From: Bacillota bacterium
GTDB taxonomy: Bacteria > Bacillota > Clostridia > Acetivibrionales > DSM-1351
Length of the DNA: 49,686 nt
Reading direction: 5' to 3'
NCBI GenBank assembly: GCA_023398105.1
Contig: JAEWST010000170.1
Location: 1 to 49,686 of the forward strand
The notes beneath the pieces were generated by a model. That model was not told where the DNA came from. It searched no databases and worked only from the letters and a program-made list of their open reading frames with translations. This document shows positions 9,251 through 16,793 of this stretch, piece by piece (the stretch's first letter is position 1; each line of letters begins with the position of its first letter). The position numbers were made by a program, and so were the translations under genes.

Positions 9251-10933
9251 ATGAAAAAATTATCCATGTTTTTAGCAGGGGTTATTTCAGTAATGATGCT
9301 TCAAGGATCAGCATTTGCGGCACCATTAATTGATAATTTTGAACCTATGCCTATTATAGAGCCTTTGTCCTCTTCCTGCTGGGGTGCTCAAGATGTAGGA
9401 CCTCGTGACCTAGGAAATGGTTTGGAAGACAGAACAATGTCAAAGTATTGTTACTGGGATGGTGGAATCATTAAAGGAGAAGATGGTACATATCATATGT
9501 TTGCTAGCCGTTGGGATCAAAGTGCTGGTCATAACGGATGGTTTGGCTCAGTAGCTGTACATGCTACAAGTAAAAATTTATATGGACCTTATACTGACAA
9601 GGGAATGATCTGGCCAAATGATTTAGGTGGAAGAGGTCACAATGTTGTTCCATTGGTGTTAAAGGACGGACGTTATGCTGTTCTAGTAAGTGAGACTAGA
9701 AGACCTGCAGATATTTTTGTATCTAATTCTTTAGATGGACCGTGGTCAAAGCTAGGAAGTGTTTCCATAGCTCAAAATCAATATTCAAACAATTATACAG
9801 CATCTAATGTTTTCATTATGCTTCGCCCAGATGGAAAATATGGTTTAATTGAAAGAGATGGAGTAATAGGTATTTCAGACAATGTATGTGGACCTTATAC
9901 TATTATGGGAACAAATATTTTTGCAAGCACTGCTGGTTGCCCAACAGTTAACATGGAGGATCCTTGTATGTGGTATAGCGGTGGTAAGTACCATGTTACT
10001 GCTAATAAGTGGGATACTCGTAAAGCATATCACCTTACATCAAAAGATGGTATTAGTAACTGGAAGCTTGAGTCTGGGATTGCTTATGATCCAACAACAA
10101 ACTTTTTAAGATACACAGATGGTACTGTTAATCATTGGAATAAGATAGAACGTCCTAATGTTTACATAGAGAACGGTCATGTAGTTGCAATGACACTTGC
10201 AGTTATAGACGTTGCTAAAGACAAAGATGGTGGAAATGATAGACATGGAAGTAAGGTTATCGTTGTTCCTTTTGACGGTGAAAAGTTAGATGCTGGAAGT
10301 GGGCCAATATCACCATTTACAAGAGTAGAAGCAGAGAGATATGACGATCAATTTGGAATCCAAACTGAAAGTTGCAGGGACACAGACACTGGTGAAAATG
10401 TTGGATATATTGAGAACGGTGACTATGTCGTATATCAAAATGTTGATTTTGGAGACGGTGCATCAAGCTTTCAAGCAAGAGTAGGCAGTGATAATGCCAA
10501 CGGAGGAAATATCGAAATTAGGCTAGATAAAGCTGACGGTACTAAGATAGGGACTTGTGCTGTTACCAGTACTGGTGGCTGGCAGACCTGGGCTGATGTT
10601 AAATGTGATATTGACAAGGTAAGTGGAAAACATGACCTATACCTGAAATTTACTGGTGGAAGCGATTACTTGTTCAACCTTAATTGGTTTGTCTTTGGTA
10701 AAGCAACAGCACCTACAATAACTGTAGGAGACCTTAATGGGGATAAATCAATTGATGCAACAGACTATGCCTTAATGAAAATGTATCTTCTTGGAGCAAT
10801 TACTGACTTGCCAGCAGAAAATGACCTTGAGGCTGCTGACTTGAATGGAGACAAAACAATAGATGCACTTGATTTTGCAGTCTTCAAGCAATATTTGCTG
10901 GGCACTGTTAAGGAACTGCCATATAAACCATAA
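9251..10933 (+). CDS. Cellulosomal beta-propeller glycosidase (GH43-like), CBM6, dockerin
   Basis: The 560-aa protein has a signal peptide of about 23 residues ending SAFA. A catalytic region (about 25-350) resembles the five-bladed propeller of GH43-type enzymes: YWDGGIIKGEDGTYHMFASRWD, MEDPCMWYSGGKYHVTANKWD and KIERPNVYIENGHVV give candidate Asp/Glu/Glu residues. It is clearly different from the GH43 at 4566 and the family assignment is tentative. A CBM6 (about 357-478) and a dockerin (about 492-557) follow. This dockerin is almost identical to that of the preceding gene, including the DATDYALMKMYLLG first repeat, which points to duplication of the C-terminal cassette. The ATG at 9251 follows GGGAGG at 9235-9240. 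A 233-bp gap separates it from the upstream gene, so it may have its own promoter. Confidence 0.85.
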   Translation: MKKLSMFLAGVISVMMLQGSAFAAPLIDNFEPMPIIEPLSSSCWGAQDVGPRDLGNGLEDRTMSKYCYWDGGIIKGEDGTYHMFASRWDQSAGHNGWFGSVAVHATSKNLYGPYTDKGMIWPNDLGGRGHNVVPLVLKDGRYAVLVSETRRPADIFVSNSLDGPWSKLGSVSIAQNQYSNNYTASNVFIMLRPDGKYGLIERDGVIGISDNVCGPYTIMGTNIFASTAGCPTVNMEDPCMWYSGGKYHVTANKWDTRKAYHLTSKDGISNWKLESGIAYDPTTNFLRYTDGTVNHWNKIERPNVYIENGHVVAMTLAVIDVAKDKDGGNDRHGSKVIVVPFDGEKLDAGSGPISPFTRVEAERYDDQFGIQTESCRDTDTGENVGYIENGDYVVYQNVDFGDGASSFQARVGSDNANGGNIEIRLDKADGTKIGTCAVTSTGGWQTWADVKCDIDKVSGKHDLYLKFTGGSDYLFNLNWFVFGKATAPTITVGDLNGDKSIDATDYALMKMYLLGAITDLPAENDLEAADLNGDKTIDALDFAVFKQYLLGTVKELPYKP

Positions 10934-11161
10934 AGACAGCGTACATCTTAATTACAAAGAACATGTTAAAGTATGCCTTAAAGAACGTGAATATCATGAA
11001 ACAGAGTACACATAGAGTCAAAAATAGCGTGGATTTTACAAAAATCATTAGATACCGGCGTAGCGGTTATGAAAATTCAGAACTGTTACGTCGGTATTCA
11101 ACTGTTTACCTAAAATCAATAATTATCTTTCAACCACAACAATCTGCTAAACTTTCAATTA
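10934..11161. other. Intergenic region with long hairpin (11052-11097)
   Basis: Probably non-coding. The one notable structure is a 17-bp stem with a 12-nt loop: ATACCGGCGTAGCGGTT pairs with AACTGTTACGTCGGTAT through two G-T pairs and one mismatch. No T-tract follows directly. A 75-codon ORF across this region has no recognisable features and no good ribosome binding site. Confidence 0.5.
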
Positions 11162-11191
11162 TTGACATCATAACCTCAGCAATATTATAAT
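11162..11191 (+). promoter_or_regulatory. Predicted sigma-A promoter for the purH transcript
   Basis: TTGACA at 11162-11167 and TATAAT at 11186-11191 match both consensus boxes, with an 18-bp spacer. Initiation near 11198 would place the ZTP aptamer at the very 5' end of the mRNA. Confidence 0.75.
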
Positions 11192-11218
11192 TAATACAAA
11201 AAAAGAATAGAAATACAA

Positions 11219-11337
11219 ATCATGCAACTGGCGGAAAAAAATGAAGAATCATTTATGAATAATCATATAGGGAGCATGGTGGGAAAAAATATCGACCGCC
11301 TGGGTAGAACATTTATTTTACTCAGGTGGTTTTTTTA
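11219..11337 (+). promoter_or_regulatory. ZTP (pfl) riboswitch with intrinsic terminator
   Basis: The pfl/ZTP aptamer hallmarks are present in order: CATGC followed by ACTGGCGG (11221-11234), a variable hairpin, GGGAGCATG (11270-11278) whose GCATG pairs with the first CATGC, and the conserved CCGCCTGGG (11296-11304). The last segment is also the 5' strand of a terminator, CCGCCTGGGTA pairing with TACTCAGGTGG (11319-11329), followed by T7. Ligand binding would hold CCGCCTGGG in the aptamer and prevent termination. ZTP and ZMP (AICAR-P) accumulate when 10-formyl-THF is short. The gene controlled, purH, uses AICAR-P and 10-formyl-THF, so the logic fits. Confidence 0.85.
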
Positions 11338-11409
11338 TTTTTATTTAAGCAAGTTGATTTTATAATATCAAATAAAAAATAAGTAATATATTTAAGGAGG
11401 CTTTACAAA

Positions 11410-12573
11410 ATGTATGAACTAAAATATGGTTGTAATCCAAATCAAAAACCAGCAGAAATTCGTTCAATTGCTGGAGAACTGCCATTCAAAGTACTCAATG
11501 GAAATCCTGGGTATATAAATTTTATGGACGCATTGAACTCATGGCAGTTAGTCAGGGAGCTGAAGAGTGCTGTAAATATGCCTGCTGCTGCTTCCTTCAA
11601 GCATGTTAGTCCTGCAGGGGCGGCAATAGGCTTGCCATTAACTGAAGAACTCAGAAAGGCATATTTTGTTGAAGATATTGAATTATCACCAGTTGCTTGT
11701 GCGTATGTTCGTGCAAGAGGTGCAGACAGCGTATCCTCATATGGTGATTGGGCAGCACTTAGTGATGTTGTGGACAAAGCTACTGCACTTGTTCTGAAAA
11801 GGGAAGTATCTGATGGAATAATAGCACCTGGATATACGGAGGAGGCTTTGGAAATTCTAAAGCAAAAAAAAGGTGGTAAGTATAATATTATAGAAATAGA
11901 CCCGTCTTATGAAGCACCTGAGATGGAGGAAAGGCAGATATTCGGAGTAGAATTTGTACAAAAACGCAATAATTATGTTCCAAGCTATAGTGATATTACA
12001 AATATAGTGACTGAAAATAAGGACTTACCTGAAGAAGCAAAAAGAGACTTAATACTTGCAATGATAACGCTAAAATATACTCAGTCAAATTCTGTCTGCT
12101 ATGCATTAGGCGGTCAGGTTATAGGCTGTGGTGCAGGGCAGCAATCAAGAATACATTGCACAAGGCTTGCAGGAGATAAAGCAGATCTTTGGTATTTAAA
12201 GCAGCATCCAAAAGTATTAAATCTTAAATTTAAAGAGGGCATCGGAAGACCAGATAGAAATAATGCTATTGACTTATTTGTTAGAAATGACATCACTGAC
12301 TATGAATTAAACATGTTAAATGATGTTCTGGAAACTGCTCCTGAAAGACTTACTGAAGATGAAAAGAAAAAATGGCTTGAAGGATTAAAAGACGTAGCAT
12401 TGGGTTCTGATGCATTTTTCCCATTCAGAGATAATATTGACCGTGCAGTAAAAAGCGGTGTCAAGTATATTGCACAAGCTGGTGGCTCGCTAAGGGATGA
12501 CATAGTTATAAAGGCTTGTAATGAATATAAAATTGTTATGGCTATGACAGGTGTCAGACTATTCCATCATTAA
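11410..12573 (+). CDS. purH: AICAR transformylase (short, PurH-type)
   Basis: The enzyme transfers a formyl group from 10-formyl-THF to AICAR-P in the penultimate step of purine synthesis, in the cytoplasm. The product is only 387 aa, while bifunctional PurH is about 510 aa. It matches the AICARFT half (KYGCNPNQKP at the start, AAASFKHVSPAGAAIG near 58, then KYTQSNSVCYALGGQVIGCGAGQQSRIHCTRLAGDKAD) and has no N-terminal MGS-like IMP cyclohydrolase domain. Short versions of this kind are known in Clostridia, so it is unlikely to be a truncation. IMP cyclohydrolase activity must be encoded elsewhere. AAGGAGG lies just before the ATG. It is controlled by the ZTP riboswitch upstream. Confidence 0.92.
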   Translation: MYELKYGCNPNQKPAEIRSIAGELPFKVLNGNPGYINFMDALNSWQLVRELKSAVNMPAAASFKHVSPAGAAIGLPLTEELRKAYFVEDIELSPVACAYVRARGADSVSSYGDWAALSDVVDKATALVLKREVSDGIIAPGYTEEALEILKQKKGGKYNIIEIDPSYEAPEMEERQIFGVEFVQKRNNYVPSYSDITNIVTENKDLPEEAKRDLILAMITLKYTQSNSVCYALGGQVIGCGAGQQSRIHCTRLAGDKADLWYLKQHPKVLNLKFKEGIGRPDRNNAIDLFVRNDITDYELNMLNDVLETAPERLTEDEKKKWLEGLKDVALGSDAFFPFRDNIDRAVKSGVKYIAQAGGSLRDDIVIKACNEYKIVMAMTGVRLFHH

Positions 12574-12813
12574 AAAATATCCAGCTAAATTCTCTGTCAC
12601 AAATTTAAACTACTAAATTACTGTATTAAATTCAGTGACACATGAAATTATTTATGTTATAATTTCGATTGTTAAGACTCTAGATATGCACCCGACAAGC
12701 GGTGATTTTAAACTTAGCTTTATGTGTTCAGATGCTAAAGAGTATTATTATTTTAAAAATAATTTTAATATGGGAGGACATGTGATATTCCTTTTATCAC
12801 ATAGCATTGGAAG

Positions 12814-14193
12814 ATGAAAAAGATAATGATGGAAGATATGGTTGCATATTGCAATCAGTATGGATTTATTTTTCAAGGAAGTGAAATTTACGGAGGTTTG
12901 GCTAATACATGGGATTACGGACCATTGGGGACTAGACTCAAAAACAACATTAAAGATGCATGGAGATACTTTTTTATTCAAAGCAGAGATAGTAGCTTTG
13001 AATTAGATTCAGATATATTAATGAATCCTACAGTTTGGAAAGCAAGTGGTCATTTAGACAGCTTCTCTGATCCTCTTCTTGACTGTAAGGAATGTAAAAC
13101 AAGACATCGTGCAGACAATCTTATCGGTGATTTTGACGAAAATGCAAAAGCTGATGGTATGACTACAGAGGAAATGATTCAATTTATCAGAGCAAACAAT
13201 ATTCCATGTCCTAAATGTGGTAAGTCAAACTTTACTGACATTAGACAATTCAATCTTATGTTTGCTACTGAAAGAGGAGTAACACAGGGTTCTACTAGCA
13301 CAATATACTTAAGACCTGAAAATGCACAGGGTGAGTATGTTAATTTCTTAAATGTACAGAGAACCATGAGAGCCAAGCTTCCTTTTGGAATTGGACAGAT
13401 TGGTAAAGCCTTTAGAAATGAAATAACTCCTGGAAACTTTACTTTCAGAACAATTGAGTTTGAACAGATGGAATATCAGACCTTCTGCAAGAAGGGTACA
13501 GATGAAGAACTTTATGATTTCTTTAAAGATTATGGTATCAAATTCTTCAATATGCTTGGACTTCCAAGCGAACATTTGAGATTCCATGACCATGAGAAGC
13601 TTGCACATTATGCAAAAGCAGCATGTGATATTGAATACCTGTTCCCTTTTGGTTGGGGAGAAATTAACGGAACTCACAATAGAACTGATTTTGATTTGTC
13701 AAGACATGTTGAGTTCTCAGGTAAGAGATTGGATTATATTGACTTGATAACAAATGAAAAGTTTATACCATACATTATCGAATCCACATATGGAGTTGAC
13801 AGATTAGTTTTGGCTGTGCTTTTTGAAGCTCTTCAAGAAGAGGAACTTGAAAGCGGAGACACTAGACTTTTATTAAAGATTTCCCCTGCATTAGCACCAA
13901 TCAAGCTAAATGTTCTTCCTGTAATGAAGAAAAAGCATGGTGAAAAGGCTATGGAAATTTACAATTCTGTTAAAAAGCATTTCATGGCAACTTATGATGA
14001 TGCTGGCAATATAGGCAGAAGATACAGAAGAGGAGATGCTATAGGTACTCCTTATGCCATCAGTATTGATGATGATACTTTAAATGATGGAATTGTAACT
14101 CTTAGAGAACGTGACTCTATGCAACAGATTAGAATTAAAATTGAAGAATTAGTTGACTATATCAATGAGAAAACTAAATTGCCTATAGAATAA
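12814..14193 (+). CDS. glyS: Glycyl-tRNA synthetase (dimeric, eukaryote/archaea-like type)
   Basis: Charges tRNA-Gly with glycine in the cytoplasm. The 459-aa class II enzyme opens with GFIFQGSEIYGGLANTWDYGPLG, diagnostic of the alpha2 GlyRS. Motif 2 is FRNEITPGNFTFRTIEFEQME near residue 197 and motif 3 is STYGVDRLVLAVLFE near 327. An inserted zinc-type site has CKEC and CPKCGKSNF. The C-terminal anticodon domain has GRRYRRGDAIGTPYAI. The ATG at 12814 is taken; GGAAG lies very close, and ATG codons at 12826 and 12829 remain possible starts. No glycine T-box leader was found in the 240 bp upstream. A strong terminator follows. Confidence 0.95.
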   Translation: MKKIMMEDMVAYCNQYGFIFQGSEIYGGLANTWDYGPLGTRLKNNIKDAWRYFFIQSRDSSFELDSDILMNPTVWKASGHLDSFSDPLLDCKECKTRHRADNLIGDFDENAKADGMTTEEMIQFIRANNIPCPKCGKSNFTDIRQFNLMFATERGVTQGSTSTIYLRPENAQGEYVNFLNVQRTMRAKLPFGIGQIGKAFRNEITPGNFTFRTIEFEQMEYQTFCKKGTDEELYDFFKDYGIKFFNMLGLPSEHLRFHDHEKLAHYAKAACDIEYLFPFGWGEINGTHNRTDFDLSRHVEFSGKRLDYIDLITNEKFIPYIIESTYGVDRLVLAVLFEALQEEELESGDTRLLLKISPALAPIKLNVLPVMKKKHGEKAMEIYNSVKKHFMATYDDAGNIGRRYRRGDAIGTPYAISIDDDTLNDGIVTLRERDSMQQIRIKIEELVDYINEKTKLPIE

Positions 14194-14254
14194 GATATAG
14201 TATTATAGATAGTTGGTTTTTGCTAAGTTATTTAATACTTGAGTATCAATATAT

Positions 14255-14311
14255 GCCCCCTTTATAGATGGTTATGCTTACATAGCCATTTTAAGGGGGC
14301 GTTTTATTTAC
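14255..14311 (+). terminator. Intrinsic terminator after glyS
   Basis: The outer stem GCCCCCTT/AAGGGGGC encloses a second stem ATGGTTATG/CATAGCCAT and is followed by GTTTTATTT. Confidence 0.85.
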
Positions 14312-14435
14312 AAAAGCATTGATATTTATTTATATAATGTCTGAGGCATGGTTATACTTTTTATAATAAAATTAAATTTGACTATAAACTTTTTTAATTT
14401 GTTTGAAACTTATTTTTAGTAATTGCGTCTATATA

Positions 14436-14593
14436 TTATAACGAGGCAAAAAAATTTCCCCCACTTTAATAAGTGGCGGATAACGCTTTGTTTTTCTGGC
14501 GGTGGGAATATCTCCCGCCTCGATGAAACGCCGCTGAATGTAATGAAATTTTTCTACAATCGAAAAATTTCATTTTGAATCTAGGCGTTATAA
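14436..14593 (+). repeat. MITE-like structured repeat, copy C (158 bp)
   Basis: A full copy with TTATAACG and CGTTATAA termini and a perfect AT-rich third hairpin. The first hairpin has a T-A closing pair where copy D has T-G, so the stem is kept. It ends 25 bp before the next start codon and therefore forms most of that gene's 5' leader. Confidence 0.85.
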
Positions 14594-14618
14594 CCAAATT
14601 TGAAAGGAGATTATTTAT

Positions 14619-15608
14619 ATGAAAAAAATAACAGGTTTAGTATTAGTCGCAGCTATGTCACTTTCAGTGGTTACGGGTGTATCTGCTGATACAGAAAAAA
14701 TCAATACTAATGGTAGTGGAGCTAAGGTTTCTCAATATGATGTAACAGATGTAACAAATGGTGATTTAAAGTTTAGCTTTGGTTCTGTTAAAGGAAAAGT
14801 AACAGAAATTACTAATTCAACAAGTTCAGATGATGTTAAATATATTACAATAGAAGGTGATGATGGAAATATATCAAATCTTCTAATATCAAAGAGTACA
14901 TATATTGCCGATAATGCTGAAATAACTAAAGATACTATTATTACTGGATACTATGACCTTAATGGGCCAATGTTGATGATTTATCCTCCACAATACACTA
15001 CTGAAGTAGTTGTTATTGAAAACGATGAACAGAGTATTAAAGTTGACACCTTTGATAAAGAGCTTGTAAGCTCAGATAACTCTCTTAAATTAAATATAAG
15101 TGAAGATACACAAATTATTTCACAAAACGGTGAAAAGTATGAGGGGTCAATATTTGACAAGAAGCTTGTTGTTACTTATAGCTGGACAACCAGGAGTATT
15201 CCTGCACAAACAACTCCATCAAAAATAGTTGTGCTCGATAATCAAGTGGGTGATGTATCTACATTTGATATAGTTGTTAATAATCAAAAGATTAATTGCT
15301 CGCCTGCATATACTAATGATAATGGGATAGTGATGGTTCCAATTAGTAAAATAGTTCAGGCTTTAGGCTATACTGTAAAATGGAATGGCAAAACAAAAAG
15401 TGTAACAATTGGTAAAGGAATTGCATGTACAATAGGAGAGGACAACTACATTTATTATAAAACTGCACCTATTAAGCTGGGAACTGCTCCTGAATTAATA
15501 AAAGGAAGGACATATGTTCCATTACATTACTTTAGTGATGTATTAAATATGAATGCGAATATAATTGATGGACAAATTGTTATAGAAGATGAAAAGCTTA
15601 CAGACTAA
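14619..15608 (+). CDS. Secreted stalk-domain (copper amine oxidase N-terminal-like) protein
   Basis: The 329-aa protein has a signal peptide of about 23 residues (ending GVSA) and a central beta-rich region of unknown role. A C-terminal pair of copper-amine-oxidase N-terminal-type repeats covers about residues 225-325: VPISKIVQALGYTVKWNGKTKSVTI, then GRTYVPLHYFSDVLNM. Such domains are common in clostridial exported proteins, are non-catalytic and are thought to act in wall association or dimerisation. The start at 14619 is set by GAAAGGAG 9 bp upstream. Repeat copy C abuts the start region. No specific function can be assigned. Confidence 0.85.
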   Translation: MKKITGLVLVAAMSLSVVTGVSADTEKINTNGSGAKVSQYDVTDVTNGDLKFSFGSVKGKVTEITNSTSSDDVKYITIEGDDGNISNLLISKSTYIADNAEITKDTIITGYYDLNGPMLMIYPPQYTTEVVVIENDEQSIKVDTFDKELVSSDNSLKLNISEDTQIISQNGEKYEGSIFDKKLVVTYSWTTRSIPAQTTPSKIVVLDNQVGDVSTFDIVVNNQKINCSPAYTNDNGIVMVPISKIVQALGYTVKWNGKTKSVTIGKGIACTIGEDNYIYYKTAPIKLGTAPELIKGRTYVPLHYFSDVLNMNANIIDGQIVIEDEKLTD

Positions 15609-15646
15609 AAGTATAGACCAAAATTAAAAGCTTACAGACTAAAAGT
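15592..15646 (+). repeat. Short direct repeat spanning a stop codon
   Basis: The 21-bp sequence at 15592-15612 (the last codons and stop of the stalk-domain gene) recurs at 15626-15646, 34 bp later. It looks like a local tandem duplication in the 3' untranslated region. Confidence 0.8.
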
Positions 15647-15670
15647 CTAATATTTATAGTTGATTGCTAT

Positions 15671-15725
15671 GGAACTAAAATAGGATGATAGATAGAAAAA
15701 TTTATCCTGCTTTAGTTCCTTTTTA
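15671..15725 (+). terminator. Intrinsic terminator after stalk-domain gene
   Basis: GGAACTAAA pairs with TTTAGTTCC, with an inner AGGAT/ATCCT stem, followed by TTTTTAT. Confidence 0.8.
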
Positions 15726-15727
15726 TA

Positions 15728-15751
15728 TTATAACGAGGCAAAAAAATGTCC
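15728..15751 (+). repeat. Fragment of the MITE-like repeat (left end only)
   Basis: TTATAACGAGGCA and the following AAAAAATGTCC match the left terminus of the 157-bp repeat. Similarity then stops, and the central hairpins and right terminus are missing. It is a remnant of a decayed or deleted copy beside the terminator. Confidence 0.7.
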
Positions 15752-15787
15752 GACAATCAAATTTCTATGCCGAGAGACACAGAAATA

Positions 15788-16402
15788 TTAAGATACTCTT
15801 GATATTTTTGCAATATTAGCTTCGGTGCAAAAACATTTATTCAATTTATAATAGATATAGCTGCATTTACCAGATTTTTTTGCATTTTGTAGGTTAGAAC
15901 ATTGACTATACAGCTCTTTATTTACACAGGCACATATGTGGCAGGGAAGGTTTCCAGCACATTGACCTGTTAGCACTCCCTCCAAGGCTTCAAGCATAAT
16001 AACACTTCTGTTTAAATCAATAGATACAAAATTTCTGAAATAATTTTTAAAATCTAAAACATCAAAATTTAAACACGGCTCCTTGAATAGCCATGGAATT
16101 TGGTTGTCTTCTTCAATGCAGGTTACACTGAACATATTATATGTATCAGGTATAATGCATGGAATTAGTGAATTACAAGCCTCGTACTCTCTATTTGAGC
16201 AAACATATTTTCTAATAAGCTTATCATAATAAAGATTCTTGCAAAAAGCACATGACCTAAAGGAGCTGACTTTGTGTCCGAAGTAAAGCTTTGAACCAAA
16301 TATCTGCATGAAATACATTCTGTAAATTAAATCCATAGATAGCAAGTTAGAATTTTTCAGCCACCTAAAAAATATATTCATCTTGTTATTTATACATTCC
16401 AA
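15788..16402 (-). CDS. Cys-rich hypothetical protein
   Basis: A 204-aa protein that I do not recognise. It contains about 17 cysteines in two clusters: CAFCKNLYYDKLIRKYVC with C and C later (about residues 51-82), and CAGNLPCHICACVNKELYSQC (about 148-168), then CSYIYYKLNKCFC. Zinc or iron-sulfur binding is likely. It has no signal peptide or membrane segment. The start is a TTG at 16402 chosen because GGGGGTGG (16410-16417) precedes it at good spacing; the ATG at 16381 is the alternative. It stands alone on the minus strand, convergent with the stalk-domain gene. Confidence 0.65.
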   Translation of the reverse strand: MECINNKMNIFFRWLKNSNLLSMDLIYRMYFMQIFGSKLYFGHKVSSFRSCAFCKNLYYDKLIRKYVCSNREYEACNSLIPCIIPDTYNMFSVTCIEEDNQIPWLFKEPCLNFDVLDFKNYFRNFVSIDLNRSVIMLEALEGVLTGQCAGNLPCHICACVNKELYSQCSNLQNAKKSGKCSYIYYKLNKCFCTEANIAKISRVS

Positions 16403-16793
16403 GAATTACCACCCCCAAAATCAATTTTAACACTAAACTATTAAAATTGGGTTTATTTCCCTAAAATTGGAAGGGGAGAATTTGTAAAGAAATTTAAAGA
16501 TACAATTATATATAGAGGTAAAGCAATATATATGTTAAATTATTAGGGGAGTAGATAATTTAATTGATGCCATTATTAGAACTTTTATTGGAAAATATAT
16601 TTGGGATGATTGTAACTATAAAAAATATTTGCTAAAGCTAGTTAAAAAGAAAACCTCTTAAAACAACCTATTATTAAACGTATCTTTTGCATATGTTATA
16701 ATTATAGGAGATAGCATTTAGATAATTTATTTTGATTAACATAAGCAATGTTGGCTTGCCAACTTGCGTTGTTTATATAAAAGGAGAACCAAA
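16403..16793. promoter_or_regulatory. Divergent region upstream of dnaE
   Basis: 391 bp without a gene. A TATAAT box lies at 16697-16702 without a convincing -35. A stable hairpin at 16744-16770 (GCAATGTTGGC/GCCAACTTGC) ends about 10 bp before the dnaE AAGGAG site and could lie in its leader. Nothing else stands out. Confidence 0.4.

Noticed and set aside
10963..11190. 75-codon plus-strand ORF after the third cellulosomal gene
   Set aside because: No ribosome binding site, no recognisable protein features, and it overlaps the hairpin and the purH promoter.
11410..12573. PurH as a truncated pseudogene
   Set aside because: The AICAR transformylase half is complete, has a strong ribosome binding site and its own riboswitch; short forms are known in Clostridia.
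12574..12813. Possible glycine T-box leader upstream of glyS
   Set aside because: No GGGTGGTACCGCG-like T-box sequence or terminator was found in the short leader; only a small TGTGATA/TATCACA hairpin near the start.
12635..12817. 60-codon ORF overlapping the glyS start
   Set aside because: No good start signal, low-complexity composition and no family resemblance.
15788..16402. Cys-rich protein as a partial transposase or part of the adjacent repeat fragment
   Set aside because: No transposase motifs or DDE/DEDD residues, and the repeat fragment ends before the gene.
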